Source of the DNA: Mucilaginibacter corticis
Lineage (GTDB): Bacteria; Bacteroidota; Bacteroidia; Sphingobacteriales; Sphingobacteriaceae
Direction of reading: 5' to 3'
NCBI RefSeq assembly: GCF_007558865.1
Contig: NZ_VLPK01000003.1
Span: 434,001-498,000 of the forward strand
Length of the DNA: 64,000 bases
A model generated the notes under the pieces. It searched no databases, was not told the origin of the DNA, and saw only the letters and a program-made list of their open reading frames with translations. Below are positions 53,025 through 61,413 of the stretch, one piece after another (positions within the stretch are counted from its first letter, which is position 1; each line of letters starts with the position of its first letter). Both the position numbers and the translations under genes were made by a program.

Positions 53025-53672
53025 ATGAATAAAGAAGAACTACAAAATTTAAGACAGGATTACAGTGCTGCCACCCTATCGGAAAAGAGCATAAATGTAA
53101 ACCCGATAAAACAGTTTGATATATGGTTTAATGAGGCCGTAGCAGCCGAAATACATGAACCTAACGCCATGACCCTGGCAACCGCAACTGCTGATGGGCG
53201 CCCGTCGGCACGGATAGTTTTGCTGAAAGGGTTTGACGCCAATGGCTTTGCTTTTTACACCAATTACTTAAGTCGCAAAGGCAAAGAGCTAACCAAAAAC
53301 CCCAATGCCGCTATTGTATTTTTTTGGGGCGAATTAGAGCGCCAGGTACGTATTGAAGGCACTATTGAAAAATTAAGCAAAGAGCAGTCTGAACAATATT
53401 TTCACTCTCGTCCTAAGTTAAGCCAGATAGGCGCGCTGGCATCGCCGCAAAGCCAGGAAATTGCTGGCCGCGATGAATTGGAAGCTAAAATGAGCCAACT
53501 GGAGGGCGAGTACGCCGATAAAGAGGTGCCCAAACCATCATACTGGGGCGGTTACATTTTAAAGCCACGCCTGATCGAGTTTTGGCAGGGACGTCGCAGC
53601 CGCCTGCATGACCGTATTGTATTTAAAAAGATAGATAACAAAAGCTGGAAGAAAGTACGCCTTGCACCATGA
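53025..53672 (+). CDS. pdxH: Pyridoxamine 5'-phosphate oxidase
   Basis: A 215-aa FMN enzyme oxidising pyridoxamine/pyridoxine phosphate to pyridoxal phosphate. Motifs: PNAMTLATATADGRPSARIV, LLKGFDANGFAFYTNY, then FFWGELERQVRIEG and the C-terminal EFWQGRRSRLHDR. The 4-bp ATGA overlap with nuoC shows translational coupling. Confidence 0.95.
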   Translation: MNKEELQNLRQDYSAATLSEKSINVNPIKQFDIWFNEAVAAEIHEPNAMTLATATADGRPSARIVLLKGFDANGFAFYTNYLSRKGKELTKNPNAAIVFFWGELERQVRIEGTIEKLSKEQSEQYFHSRPKLSQIGALASPQSQEIAGRDELEAKMSQLEGEYADKEVPKPSYWGGYILKPRLIEFWQGRRSRLHDRIVFKKIDNKSWKKVRLAP

Positions 53673-54166
53673 GTTTTGAGGATATTAAATTATTGCTAAC
53701 CAATACATTCGGCGCGGACGTTATAGAAGGCGAAGAAACCGGCGGCTTACAACCGGCGTTATTGATAGCGCCCGACCGGATAGCAGATGTTTGCCTTGAG
53801 TTGCGCAATAATTCAAAAACCTATTTTGATTTTCTGTCATGCCTTACCGGCGTTGACTATGGTGTTGAGGCCGGTCGCTTTGGTGTGGTTTATCACCTGG
53901 CATCCATCCCTTATAAATTGCAGCTTACGTTGAAGATCAGCAAGGAACATGATCGTACCAATGGCGAACCTGTTTTTAAAAGCGTGACACCTGTTTACCG
54001 CACCGCCGACTGGCATGAACGCGAAGCGTATGACCTTGTAGGGATATTTTTTGAAGGCCACCCAGACTTGCGCCGGATTTTATTGCCGGATGATTGGGAA
54101 GGATATCCCTTACGTAAAGACTATAAGACTGCAGAGTATTATAAAGGAATAAAGATTGATTTTTAG
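53669..54166 (+). CDS. nuoC: NADH-quinone oxidoreductase subunit C
   Basis: A 165-aa complex I peripheral-arm subunit. The 30-kDa-subunit signature is visible: YRTADWHEREAYDLVGIFFE, then GHPDLRRILLPDDWEGYPLR. Begins within the pdxH stop (ATGA) and is followed by nuoD after a 31-bp spacer with a G/C hairpin. Confidence 0.95.
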   Translation: MSFEDIKLLLTNTFGADVIEGEETGGLQPALLIAPDRIADVCLELRNNSKTYFDFLSCLTGVDYGVEAGRFGVVYHLASIPYKLQLTLKISKEHDRTNGEPVFKSVTPVYRTADWHEREAYDLVGIFFEGHPDLRRILLPDDWEGYPLRKDYKTAEYYKGIKIDF

Positions 54167-54174
54167 CCCCCCAG

Positions 54175-54188
54175 CCCCCTAAAGGGGG
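54175..54188. repeat. CCCCC-TAAA-GGGGG hairpin between nuoC and nuoD
   Basis: Perfect 5-bp stem in a 31-bp spacer; the GGGGGAG part lies 7 nt before the nuoD ATG at 54198 and could pair with anti-Shine-Dalgarno. The longer word GCCCCCTAAAGGGGG is, from memory, a common intergenic repeat in Bacteroidota. Confidence 0.65.
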
Positions 54189-54197
54189 AGTTTGACG

Positions 54198-55385
54198 ATG
54201 ATAAATACAGCTTTAGAGAACTATAATCACAAGATCGCTGCAGCCAGCGTTGAGGACATGGTGCTGAACATGGGGCCGCAACACCCGTCGACGCATGGGG
54301 TTTTGCGGCTGGAGCTGATCACCGATGGGGAGATCGTTAAAGAGGTTATCCCACACATGGGTTACCTGCATCGCTGTTTTGAAAAACATGCCGAGTCGCT
54401 TACCTATCAGCAAACTATTCCGTTTACCGACAGGCTGGATTACCTGGCATCCATGAATAACAGCCATGCCTGGGTAATGGGTGTTGAGCGCATGCTGGGT
54501 ATCGACAAAGATATCCCAAAACGGGTAGAATATATCCGCGTACTGGTATGCGAAATGAACCGTATCGCGTCGCACCTGATAGCTATTGGCACCTATGGTA
54601 TTGATATTGGTGCCTTTACCCCTTTCCTTTGGTTGTTTAAGGACCGTGAGCATATTATGGGCATGCTTGAATGGGCCTCGGGCTCGCGCATGCTGTATAA
54701 TTATATTTGGGTTGGCGGCTTGTTTTACGACCTGCCCGTAGGCTTTGAAGAACGCGCCCGCGAGTTTGTTAATTACTTCAGGCCCAAAATGGCCGAGCTT
54801 AATCAGTTGCTAACAGAAAATCAGATCTTCATCAGCCGTACTGCAAATGTTGGCGTATTGCCGCGTGATGTAGCCATTAACTATGGCTGCTCTGGCCCTA
54901 TGCTGCGTGGTTCCGGTTTAAAATGGGACCTGCGCCGGATAGATAATTATTCGGTTTACCCGGAGATAGATTTTGAGATCCCGGTAGGTAAAGGCGAAAT
55001 GGGTACCGTTGGCGATTGCTGGGACCGTTACAAAGTGCGCGTCGATGAGATTGAACAATCATTAAGGATCATGGAACAATGCCTTGACCGTTTGCAAAAC
55101 GAGTTAAAGCGCACCACCGATTTTGACCCGCGCGCTAAGCTACCCCGCAAACTCACCCCAAAACCACAGGACTACTATATAAGATGCGAAGGCGCAAAAG
55201 GCGAACTCGGTTTTTACTTTATGCATACCGACGCGCGTTCAGAGATACCTTTCCGCGCAAAAGTACGCGCGCCCAGCTTTAACAATTTGTCTGTATTGCC
55301 GGAGATTGCCAAAGGCGTTATGATTGCTGATTTGATAGCTATTGTAGGCAGTATTGATTTTGTTTTGGGGGAAGTAGATAGATAG
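54198..55385 (+). CDS. nuoD: NADH-quinone oxidoreductase subunit D
   Basis: A 395-aa complex I 49-kDa subunit: [17 protein letters not shown], then [14 protein letters not shown] and [14 protein letters not shown], ending [11 protein letters not shown], all quinone-site hallmarks. I start at the ATG at 54198. No nuoE-N follows: after the stop comes repeat sequence and an oppositely oriented protease gene. Confidence 0.96.
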   Translation: MINTALENYNHKIAAASVEDMVLNMGPQHPSTHGVLRLELITDGEIVKEVIPHMGYLHRCFEKHAESLTYQQTIPFTDRLDYLASMNNSHAWVMGVERMLGIDKDIPKRVEYIRVLVCEMNRIASHLIAIGTYGIDIGAFTPFLWLFKDREHIMGMLEWASGSRMLYNYIWVGGLFYDLPVGFEERAREFVNYFRPKMAELNQLLTENQIFISRTANVGVLPRDVAINYGCSGPMLRGSGLKWDLRRIDNYSVYPEIDFEIPVGKGEMGTVGDCWDRYKVRVDEIEQSLRIMEQCLDRLQNELKRTTDFDPRAKLPRKLTPKPQDYYIRCEGAKGELGFYFMHTDARSEIPFRAKVRAPSFNNLSVLPEIAKGVMIADLIAIVGSIDFVLGEVDR

Positions 55386-55469
55386 ACCTTGATTTTAGGA
55401 TTTAAGGATTTCCTTGATTTGATAATTAACATTAATCATGGTAATCATCAAATCCTAAAAATCAAGGTC
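55385..55469. repeat. Long palindrome after nuoD (GACCTTGATTTTAGGATTT family)
   Basis: Left arm GACCTTGATTTTAGGATTT and right arm AAATCCTAAAAATCAAGGTC pair along 19-20 bp around a central A/T-rich part. From memory a recurrent intergenic element in related genomes. Confidence 0.7.
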
Positions 55470-55476
55470 AAACAAG

Positions 55477-55499
55477 AAAGGCGCCTTACAGCGCCTTTT
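55477..55499. terminator. Small intrinsic terminator after nuoD
   Basis: AAAGGCGC-CTTACA-GCGCCTTTT: seven to eight base pairs with T-tract on both sides, between the convergent nuoD and protease genes. Confidence 0.65.
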
Positions 55500-55526
55500 C
55501 CAGTCCATAGGTAAATGGAGTATTTA

Positions 55527-56636
55527 TCAGTTATAAACTTTAACCATAAATACAAAGTTCTTGGTCTTTTCTGTTTTTTGCGCTTCGCTTAGGCCGGCAA
55601 GAGTATTCTTTTTGTTTAGGATAACTTTCTTGTCCAGCGAATCTGCAGGAATATTTTTGATGGCATTTAACAGGTATCTTGATTTGATGGCAAAATGCTC
55701 ACCTTCAGCCTGCGATTGCTTGGCATCTGTAATACCGATGATATTTCCTTTACTGTCCCATAGCGGGCCGCCGCTGTTGCCGGGATTGATCGGTATAGTA
55801 ACCTTATAATGTACGCTGTCGCCGTTCTGACCAACCAGTGATGATAACGAACCGGGGCTGTAAGCAGGATATCCGTCAGGATAACCATAGGTAGAGATCT
55901 GCTCGGCTATATTACCTTCCGCACGTTTAAAGGTGTAAGGTACAGCATCAAGGCCTTCAAAAGTCTTATCAACTATTTTCAGGATAGCAATATCATGCTG
56001 CGGCTCGGCATATAATACCTCTGCCTTGTAGCTATCGCCCTGTGCGTTTTGTACAGAAACCGCGTTGGCACCATCTACCACGTGGTAGTTGGTAGCGATC
56101 AGACCATCGGCAGTAATAGCAAAACCGGTACCGGTAAAGGTGGATTTATCAACAACGGGTTTACCTTTTACTGATTTATCTGATTTAATAGCGTTGATAG
56201 AACGGCTTAAGTTGGTGTTTGATCTATCCAGCCTTTCTACCTTGTTTTTCAATTCGATGATGTTCGGGTTATCGCTGTTGGTTAGTTTACCGGTAAACAG
56301 CAACACGCTTAACACGGTAAATATAGCCACCGACGCGGCAACCGAGATCTTTGAATGATGGTTACGCCACATCTGCACGATCCACATCGGGTGGATCATC
56401 AGATTTTCTTTCAGCGTGTGCACATCTATTTCATCATGGATAGCGTTAAGGCGGCTTTCCATTTCAACACGTTCGCCGTATTGTTTTAAAAGGCTTATAA
56501 AAAGTTTATGTTCCACAACTTTTCCATCCACCTCGGCATCCTCCTTGCGCAGCAATTCAAATTTCTTACGCTCATCCGGTTTCATTTCACCGTTAAGGTA
56601 ACGTTCAATTACTTCTAAAAGCTGGTCATCACTCAT
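55527..56636 (-). CDS. Anti-sigma-like/transmembrane/S1C serine protease fusion
   Basis: A 369-aa protein. Residues 1-75 (DDQLLEVIERYLNGEMKPDE, then KKFELLRKEDAEV) look like the cytoplasmic head of Bacteroidota anti-sigma factors; a helix at 97-116 (VAASVAIFTVLSVLLFTG) crosses the membrane; a trypsin-like domain at about 160-320 has His185 (NYHVVD), Asp215 (HDIAIL) and Ser288 (PGNSGGPL). There is no PDZ domain. I start at the ATG at 56636, with GGAG 9 nt upstream; the sigma-factor gene ends 14 bp earlier, so they form one operon. Confidence 0.83.
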   Translation of the reverse strand: MSDDQLLEVIERYLNGEMKPDERKKFELLRKEDAEVDGKVVEHKLFISLLKQYGERVEMESRLNAIHDEIDVHTLKENLMIHPMWIVQMWRNHHSKISVAASVAIFTVLSVLLFTGKLTNSDNPNIIELKNKVERLDRSNTNLSRSINAIKSDKSVKGKPVVDKSTFTGTGFAITADGLIATNYHVVDGANAVSVQNAQGDSYKAEVLYAEPQHDIAILKIVDKTFEGLDAVPYTFKRAEGNIAEQISTYGYPDGYPAYSPGSLSSLVGQNGDSVHYKVTIPINPGNSGGPLWDSKGNIIGITDAKQSQAEGEHFAIKSRYLLNAIKNIPADSLDKKVILNKKNTLAGLSEAQKTEKTKNFVFMVKVYN

Positions 56637-56650
56637 TTTCTTACTCCTTT

Positions 56651-57223
56651 TTATTTCTGCTGAAAAAATAGTTTCTTCAGCCTTTGCAGGCACTTATATT
56701 TTTGCGTTTTGGCATTGTCTGCATTGGTATAACCAAAACGTTCGCAGATATCCTGCATTGATTTATTGTGGATATAAAAGTCCTCCATAATGGTTTTGCA
56801 GGGTTCGCCTAATAACCTTAACGCGCTTTCCATTTTGTTAAACTGGATATCGCGGTCACTATGCTGGTCTACCTCCTCTTCCTCTATCGGCAAAAACTCC
56901 TGGAAATCCCTGATATCCCCGCCATATCGGTTAAGCTGACTCAACCTTTTTAACCACAGCCTGCGGCAAACCGAATAGATATAAGTTTTCAGCTTACTAC
57001 TTAATTCAAAATCGCCGGCTTTAACCTTATTATAAAGAACAATTATTGCTTCCTGATATATATCCTTAGCATCATCTTCATCGCCGCTATTATTAATGAT
57101 CAATTGTAATACCATCGGAAAATAAGCTGTGTAGAGCTTTCTTAATGCGCTTTCCGAATTATTTAGTATCCCAAGAATAACCTCGCTGTCTGTTGGCGTT
57201 GAATCTTTTAACTGTTTATTCAC
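56651..57223 (-). CDS. ECF-type RNA polymerase sigma factor
   Basis: A 190-aa sigma-70-like factor: region 2 (LRKLYTAYFPMVLQLIINNS, then AKDIYQEAIIVLYNKV) and region 4 (FYIHNKSMQDICERFGYTN). The start is a GTG at 57223, as no in-frame ATG precedes region 2. It is followed 14 bp later by the membrane protease with an anti-sigma-like head, its probable regulator. Confidence 0.86.
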   Translation of the reverse strand: MNKQLKDSTPTDSEVILGILNNSESALRKLYTAYFPMVLQLIINNSGDEDDAKDIYQEAIIVLYNKVKAGDFELSSKLKTYIYSVCRRLWLKRLSQLNRYGGDIRDFQEFLPIEEEEVDQHSDRDIQFNKMESALRLLGEPCKTIMEDFYIHNKSMQDICERFGYTNADNAKTQKYKCLQRLKKLFFQQK

Positions 57224-57446
57224 TATTAATACTATTTATACAAAATTGTAACCCATTGCAGGTAAGAAAAATCTAAATTAAATAAATATTGTGTTTGGCC
57301 TTTCAATATTTTGCCCTCATTGCAGCCCAAGGTACTAACATTATCATTTGCAAACAGTTAAAAAAGCGTAATAAATTGGTTTGGCATGTTTAATGTGTGG
57401 TGTTTTTAAATTATTAAACAAATTATACTTATTTAAACACACAACC

Positions 57447-57698
57447 ATGAAAACTACATTAAAAAACGGCTTCTTAGCTTTAGTTATTGCAGCATCATTT
57501 GCTGCATGTAAAGGCAAAGGGTCAAGCGGTGGTGCTGATTCTGTAAAAACTGATTCATCAAGCGTTACCACTACAACAGATTCTGTTAAAAAAGACACCA
57601 GCTCTGCCACGCCTGATTCATTGAAAAAAGACACCACCATCAGCACACAAAAAACTGAGGTAAAAACCAAAACTACCGAAACCCACAACAAGAAATAA
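57447..57698 (+). CDS. Small Asp/Ser/Lys/Thr-rich lipoprotein, copy 1
   Basis: An 83-aa lipoprotein with lipobox SFAAC followed by KGKGSSGGADSVKTDSSS and a low-complexity tail of repeats like DSVKKDTSS. Paralogous to the next two genes (identical ACKG motif and DSVKTD/DSVKKD words). The longer frame to 57381 lacks a signal sequence, so I start at 57447. Surface or periplasmic; function unknown. Confidence 0.78.
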   Translation: MKTTLKNGFLALVIAASFAACKGKGSSGGADSVKTDSSSVTTTTDSVKKDTSSATPDSLKKDTTISTQKTEVKTKTTETHNKK

Positions 57699-57721
57699 GT
57701 ACTTTTAATTGCAAATTGATA

Positions 57722-57755
57722 GGGACACGCCTTAAAATGCCGTGTCCCTTTTTTT
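57722..57755 (+). terminator. Intrinsic terminator of lipoprotein copy 1
   Basis: GGGACACG / CGTGTCCC stem with seven T. Confidence 0.88.
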
Positions 57756-57862
57756 ATGCGAATTATTTATGCATGATACGCTGTATAATTGGGTCACCTT
57801 TTAGTAAAAAATGTATTAATACCAATAAATCACATTTATAAACAACAACAAAACGACAAAAA

Positions 57863-58075
57863 ATGAAAAATGCATTCAAAATTGCCGCGGTTGCTTTAAC
57901 AATCACCGCTTTTGCAGCTTGTAAAGGAAAAGGTTCTGCTGGCGCTGATTCTGTAAAAACTGATTCAGTTAAAAAAGACACTACAGTTAAAGTTGATACT
58001 TCTAAAAAAGACTCAACTAAAAAAGACACTACTGTAAAAACTACTACAGTTAAAAAAGATTCTGTTAAAAAATAA
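57863..58075 (+). CDS. Small Asp/Ser/Lys/Thr-rich lipoprotein, copy 2
   Basis: A 70-aa lipoprotein: lipobox TAFAAC, then KGKGSAGADSVKTDSVKK and repeats of KKDTTVK and KKDSTKK to the end. High charge and no predicted fold. Its 3' flank and terminator (58117-58146) recur at 58267-58307. Confidence 0.78.
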   Translation: MKNAFKIAAVALTITAFAACKGKGSAGADSVKTDSVKKDTTVKVDTSKKDSTKKDTTVKTTTVKKDSVKK

Positions 58076-58116
58076 TTTTAACAATTTTAAAAGCTGATTA
58101 CTTAGTTTTTTTTAGC

Positions 58117-58146
58117 AAAAGGTAACTCATTTGGGTTACCTTTTTT
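58117..58146 (+). terminator. Intrinsic terminator of lipoprotein copy 2
   Basis: AAAAGGTAAC / GTTACCTTTT stem followed by T-rich sequence. Confidence 0.82.
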
Positions 58147-58218
58147 GTTGCCTGATATTAATAATATCAGATCAAACGATAGTACTATTATTACTAAAAC
58201 TGTTATAAAACACCGATA

Positions 58219-58307
58219 TAAAAAATAATTTTAGCAACTTTTATACTTGATTATTAGTTTTTTAGCAAAAGGTAACCCACTATTTTACAAATAGTGGGTT
58301 ACCTTTT
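58219..58307 (+). repeat. Orphan copy of the lipoprotein 3' flank with terminator
   Basis: 58219-58275 repeats 58066-58125: AAAAAATAATTTTA, then GATTAYTAGTTTTTT, then AGCAAAAGGTAACYC. It ends in a perfect terminator stem (AAAAGGTAACCCACTATTT / AAATAGTGGGTTACCTTTT, 58267-58307). No gene ends before it. I read it as the remnant of a deleted paralogue or a duplicated 3' flank. Confidence 0.72.
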
Positions 58308-58361
58308 GTGTTTTACAGTATTAAGAGAAAAACTATATAGTCACTTTTTAAAAAACTTAAC

Positions 58362-58547
58362 ATGAAAAATTCATTAAAAATCGCTGCTTTAGCTCTTGTT
58401 GTAGCTTCTTTCGCAGCTTGCAAAGGTTCAAGCTCAACTACTACTACTGATTCAGTAAAAACTGACACTACCAAAATGGCTGACACTTCTAAGAAAGACA
58501 CAACCAAAATGGACACTACTAAAAAAGATACTACTAAAAAAATGTAA
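58362..58547 (+). CDS. Small Asp/Ser/Lys/Thr-rich lipoprotein, copy 3
   Basis: A 61-aa lipoprotein: MKNSLKIAALALVVASFAAC, then KGSSSTTTTDSVKTDTTK, then repeats of KKDTTK. The N-terminal 20 residues are nearly those of copy 2, and the tail differs in the number of repeats, as expected for slippage. Confidence 0.78.
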   Translation: MKNSLKIAALALVVASFAACKGSSSTTTTDSVKTDTTKMADTSKKDTTKMDTTKKDTTKKM

Positions 58548-58566
58548 TCTTTGTTAGTTACAAAAC

Positions 58567-58603
58567 AAAAAAGCCTCCGGAAGTTCATCCCGGAGGCTTT
58601 TTT
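58567..58603. terminator. Bidirectional intrinsic terminator
   Basis: AAAAAAGCCTCCGG / CCGGAGGCTTTTTT around AAGTTCATC, between the convergent lipoprotein copy 3 and DUF2383 genes. Confidence 0.9.
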
Positions 58604-58610
58604 GTTGCTG

Positions 58611-59087
58611 TTAACTTTGTTGAGGATTAAGTTCAACAACCGAATCACGCAGGGCTTTGATCTCGTCATGCGATTGATCGATGATCGCCTTTTGATCGTT
58701 CAGGATATCCCTGATATATGCCGGTAGATGCTGTTCGTTCAAGGCTGTTTGGTAAGCTTTTTTGATAGCGTCTTCGCCAAACTCGCAATCTTCTAAAATA
58801 CTTCTTTCGCTATGGCCCCTAAATGCTGCCTTAACTTCAAGCCAGGTACGGTGTATGGCACCGCTAACGGTTGTGGCATTTTCAACATCGGCACCCAATA
58901 CCTCAATCTCTTCGGCAAGGGTTGATTTCAGCTGCTGGCTTTCCAATATCTTATTGTTAAACACAGCTACCAGGTTGTCATCGTTATCCTTAGTTTCTTT
59001 AATGGCATTCATGTAGCCTTTGATCCTGTCATTGTTGATCTGTACCAGATCATTCAATGTTTCGATAGTTGCTTTGTTGTTTTCCAT
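58611..59087 (-). CDS. PA2169/DUF2383-family four-helix protein
   Basis: A 158-aa ferritin-like helical-bundle protein of the DUF2383 group: IETLNDLVQINNDRIKGYM, then AIHRTWLEVKAAFRGHSERS and ILEDCEFGEDAIKKAYQTAL. Commonly stress-associated but with no defined reaction. A 56-aa membrane lipoprotein lies 85 bp upstream on the same strand. Confidence 0.85.
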   Translation of the reverse strand: MENNKATIETLNDLVQINNDRIKGYMNAIKETKDNDDNLVAVFNNKILESQQLKSTLAEEIEVLGADVENATTVSGAIHRTWLEVKAAFRGHSERSILEDCEFGEDAIKKAYQTALNEQHLPAYIRDILNDQKAIIDQSHDEIKALRDSVVELNPQQS

Positions 59088-59172
59088 GGTTTTGATTATT
59101 TATTTACCATGTGTGTAACCAAAAGCTTGCCAATAATTAACTTTTGAATAAATTAATATCAAAAAAGTAAAA

Positions 59173-59343
59173 TCATTTACCACCGCCCATAAACAGCGAG
59201 ATGATCCAGATAATTACGCCAATTACAACTACTACTGCTAAGATGCCTACAAATACGCCGGCTTTAAAAATACCGGTTATAACAGAACAGCTGCTAAGCG
59301 CCATCATGGTTAGTACTAAAAGGGAGATGTTTAATTTTTTCAT
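59173..59343 (-). CDS. 56-aa membrane lipoprotein
   Basis: Reading from the ATG at 59343 gives MKKLNISLLVLTMMALSSCS, then a hydrophobic segment VGILAVVVVIGVIIWIISLF and the end MGGGK. Lipobox ALSSC at residue 19 and one strong membrane helix. Too short for most gene finders. Similar small proteins sit beside stress genes in related genomes, from memory; function unknown. Confidence 0.68.
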   Translation of the reverse strand: MKKLNISLLVLTMMALSSCSVITGIFKAGVFVGILAVVVVIGVIIWIISLFMGGGK

Positions 59344-59526
59344 GGTTAATAGGGTTTTAAATTACAGCAATAACTAACATTACGCACCAAATGTTTTTGG
59401 GCGGAGTAAACATTGTTTATACATCATGTACATCAATAGCTACACAGCATACTACATCGATAAAATTGCTTAATTATTGGCGTGATAAGTTGGGCTTATT
59501 GGCACAGATGCCTAATTTTACCGGCT

Positions 59527-61029
59527 ATGACATCTCCTGTATTTTCTGCACAAAACATCACCGTAAGGTTTTTAAATAATGTATTGTTTGATCATTTAAA
59601 CTTTACTATCAACAAAGGCGAGAACTGGGCCCTGGTAGGCGAAAGCGGATCGGGCAAAAGCGCTTTGCTGCAAACCATAGCGGGTAATTTCAATATTACA
59701 GGCGGCGAGGTCCGTTATCACTTTTTCGAGGATTATCTTGACCGGCATCCCGGCAATCCCGAAAACTTAACACACCATAAACTGGTGGCCATGGTTGAGG
59801 CTAAGCATCATTTTAAAAACCTATCGAACACCGGCGATTTTTATTACCAGCAGCGTTATAATTCGTCTGACAGTGAGGATGCCTTAACCGTTACCGAATA
59901 CCTGCATACCATAAAACCCGCTCCGCGGGCTGATGTGTATTGGGATTTTGATAAGATCATAACGACCTTAAAATTAGACCGCTTAAGCCGCAAGCAGCTC
60001 ATCAAATTATCAAATGGCGAAACAAAACGCCTGCGCATTGCTGCTGCCTTATTGAAAAACCCTGTTCTATTATTGCTGGATAGCCCGCTTACCGGCCTGG
60101 ATATTGAAACGCGGCAGGAGTTTAATGCTATTATTAACGAGATCATTGCATCGGGTATTACTGTTGTGATGGCTACATCGCCTTATGAGATCCCTGATGC
60201 TATTACCAATGTGGCCGTATTGAAAAATGGTGTGATCACTCACGTTGTTACGAAGGCTGATTTTAGCCCTAAACTGGTAGAACTGCAGCAAACTGATAAC
60301 ATTGACAAGGATGAATTACGGTCGCTTTTAAATACCGGCGCCGCATCTTTTGATTACGGGAAGATAATCAGCATGAATAAGGTACATGTACAATATGGCG
60401 AAAACGTGATCTTGAATGATGTGGACTGGCAGGTAAACCCCGGCGACCGCTGGGCGCTGCTTGGGCATAATGGCGCCGGTAAATCAACCCTGCTAAGTTT
60501 AATAAACGGCGATAACCCGCAGGCCTATGCCAATGATATTATCCTGTTTGATAAAAAACGCGGCAGCGGCGAAAGTATTTGGGACATTAAAAAGAAAATA
60601 GGTTTTGTATCGCCGGAACTGCACCAATACTTCCCGACGGATAACAGTTGTTTGCAGGTGATCGAATCGGGTTATTATGATACCCTGGGCCTTTTCAGGC
60701 CAAGCAACAAAGAACGTGCGGAAATAGCCCTGCGCTGGATGAAAGCTTTAGAGATCGATAAATACGCGCGTACGCTGTTAAAAAACATCCCGGCCAGTGC
60801 GCAACGCTTATGCCTGCTGGCCCGTGCACTGATCAAAAACCCGCCCCTGCTGATATTTGACGAACCCTGCCAGGGCATGGACACACACCAGCAGCAACAT
60901 TTTAAAAGCCTGGTAGATACCATTTGCGGACTGAGTAAGGTTACACTGATCTACGTGACCCATTACCAGCATGAGATACCGGAGAGCGTGGACAAGGTTT
61001 TGAAATTGGAGAAGGGGAATGTGGTGTAA
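59527..61029 (+). CDS. modF: Double ABC ATPase, ModF/PhrA-like
   Basis: A 500-aa protein of two fused ABC ATPase domains with no membrane region. Walker A: GESGSGKSALLQ and GHNGAGKSTLLS; Walker B: VLLLLDSPLTG and LLIFDEPCQG; signatures KLSNGETKRL (first) and a degenerate PASAQRLCLL (second). This is the plan of ModF, a molybdate-linked ATPase of unclear role. I start at the ATG at 59527. No modABC is adjacent. Confidence 0.85.
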   Translation: MTSPVFSAQNITVRFLNNVLFDHLNFTINKGENWALVGESGSGKSALLQTIAGNFNITGGEVRYHFFEDYLDRHPGNPENLTHHKLVAMVEAKHHFKNLSNTGDFYYQQRYNSSDSEDALTVTEYLHTIKPAPRADVYWDFDKIITTLKLDRLSRKQLIKLSNGETKRLRIAAALLKNPVLLLLDSPLTGLDIETRQEFNAIINEIIASGITVVMATSPYEIPDAITNVAVLKNGVITHVVTKADFSPKLVELQQTDNIDKDELRSLLNTGAASFDYGKIISMNKVHVQYGENVILNDVDWQVNPGDRWALLGHNGAGKSTLLSLINGDNPQAYANDIILFDKKRGSGESIWDIKKKIGFVSPELHQYFPTDNSCLQVIESGYYDTLGLFRPSNKERAEIALRWMKALEIDKYARTLLKNIPASAQRLCLLARALIKNPPLLIFDEPCQGMDTHQQQHFKSLVDTICGLSKVTLIYVTHYQHEIPESVDKVLKLEKGNVV

Positions 61030-61103
61030 CAATATCAAATTGTTTATATTTTATTGTTATAATTTAATTAATTTAATAATAAGAAATAACAGGAAACTAT
61101 TTT

Positions 61104-61189
61104 CCTTCAAATTACGTTAATTGGGTAACGAGGCATATCGTTCCAACCTCTTCTGTAGCTTATGCATCGGTTACCAATTAATTTGAAGG
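61104..61189. repeat. Long imperfect hairpin before the XRE gene
   Basis: CCTTCAAATTA and TTAATTGGGTAACG pair with CGGTTACCAATTAA and TAATTTGAAGG with small bulges, arms of about 29-34 nt, loop of about 23. The right arm supplies the AAGGA ribosome-binding site, 7 nt before the XRE ATG at 61196, so the hairpin would sequester it. Confidence 0.7.
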
Positions 61190-61195
61190 AATAAA

Positions 61196-61405
61196 ATGCC
61201 ATTGAACCTCAAAAAAACATTAATGAATATCAGGCTTAGGCGCGAAAACTTGCACTACAGCCAGGAATACGTTGCATCAAAACTAAAATTAACCCAGCAC
61301 GCCTACAGCAAAATAGAATGTGGCGTCACAAAAATAACCCTGGAAAGATTAGTACAAATATCAGACGTGTTGCTAACGCTGCCGTCTGCTTTAATTGAAA
61401 TCTAG
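61196..61405 (+). CDS. Small XRE-family DNA-binding protein
   Basis: A 69-aa protein that is little more than a helix-turn-helix: IRLRRENLHYSQEYVASKLK, then LTQHAYSKIECGVTKITLER. No effector domain. Its ribosome-binding site is inside the right arm of the hairpin. The next gene overlaps or closely follows. Confidence 0.85.
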   Translation: MPLNLKKTLMNIRLRRENLHYSQEYVASKLKLTQHAYSKIECGVTKITLERLVQISDVLLTLPSALIEI

Positions 61406-61413
61406 TGCGAGAG

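Noticed and set aside
57540-58547. Repeated words that look like a CRISPR or tandem array
   Set aside because: The repeats are in frame within three lipoprotein genes (DSVKKDTT type); spacing is irregular and there are no spacers or cas genes.
59391-59579. 62-codon frame on the plus strand
   Set aside because: It overlaps the start of the ABC ATPase gene in another frame and has no motif or signal.
61405-61413. GTG start overlapping the XRE stop for the following gene
   Set aside because: The in-frame ATG at 61414 is preferable; the overlap start cannot be excluded but has no better support.
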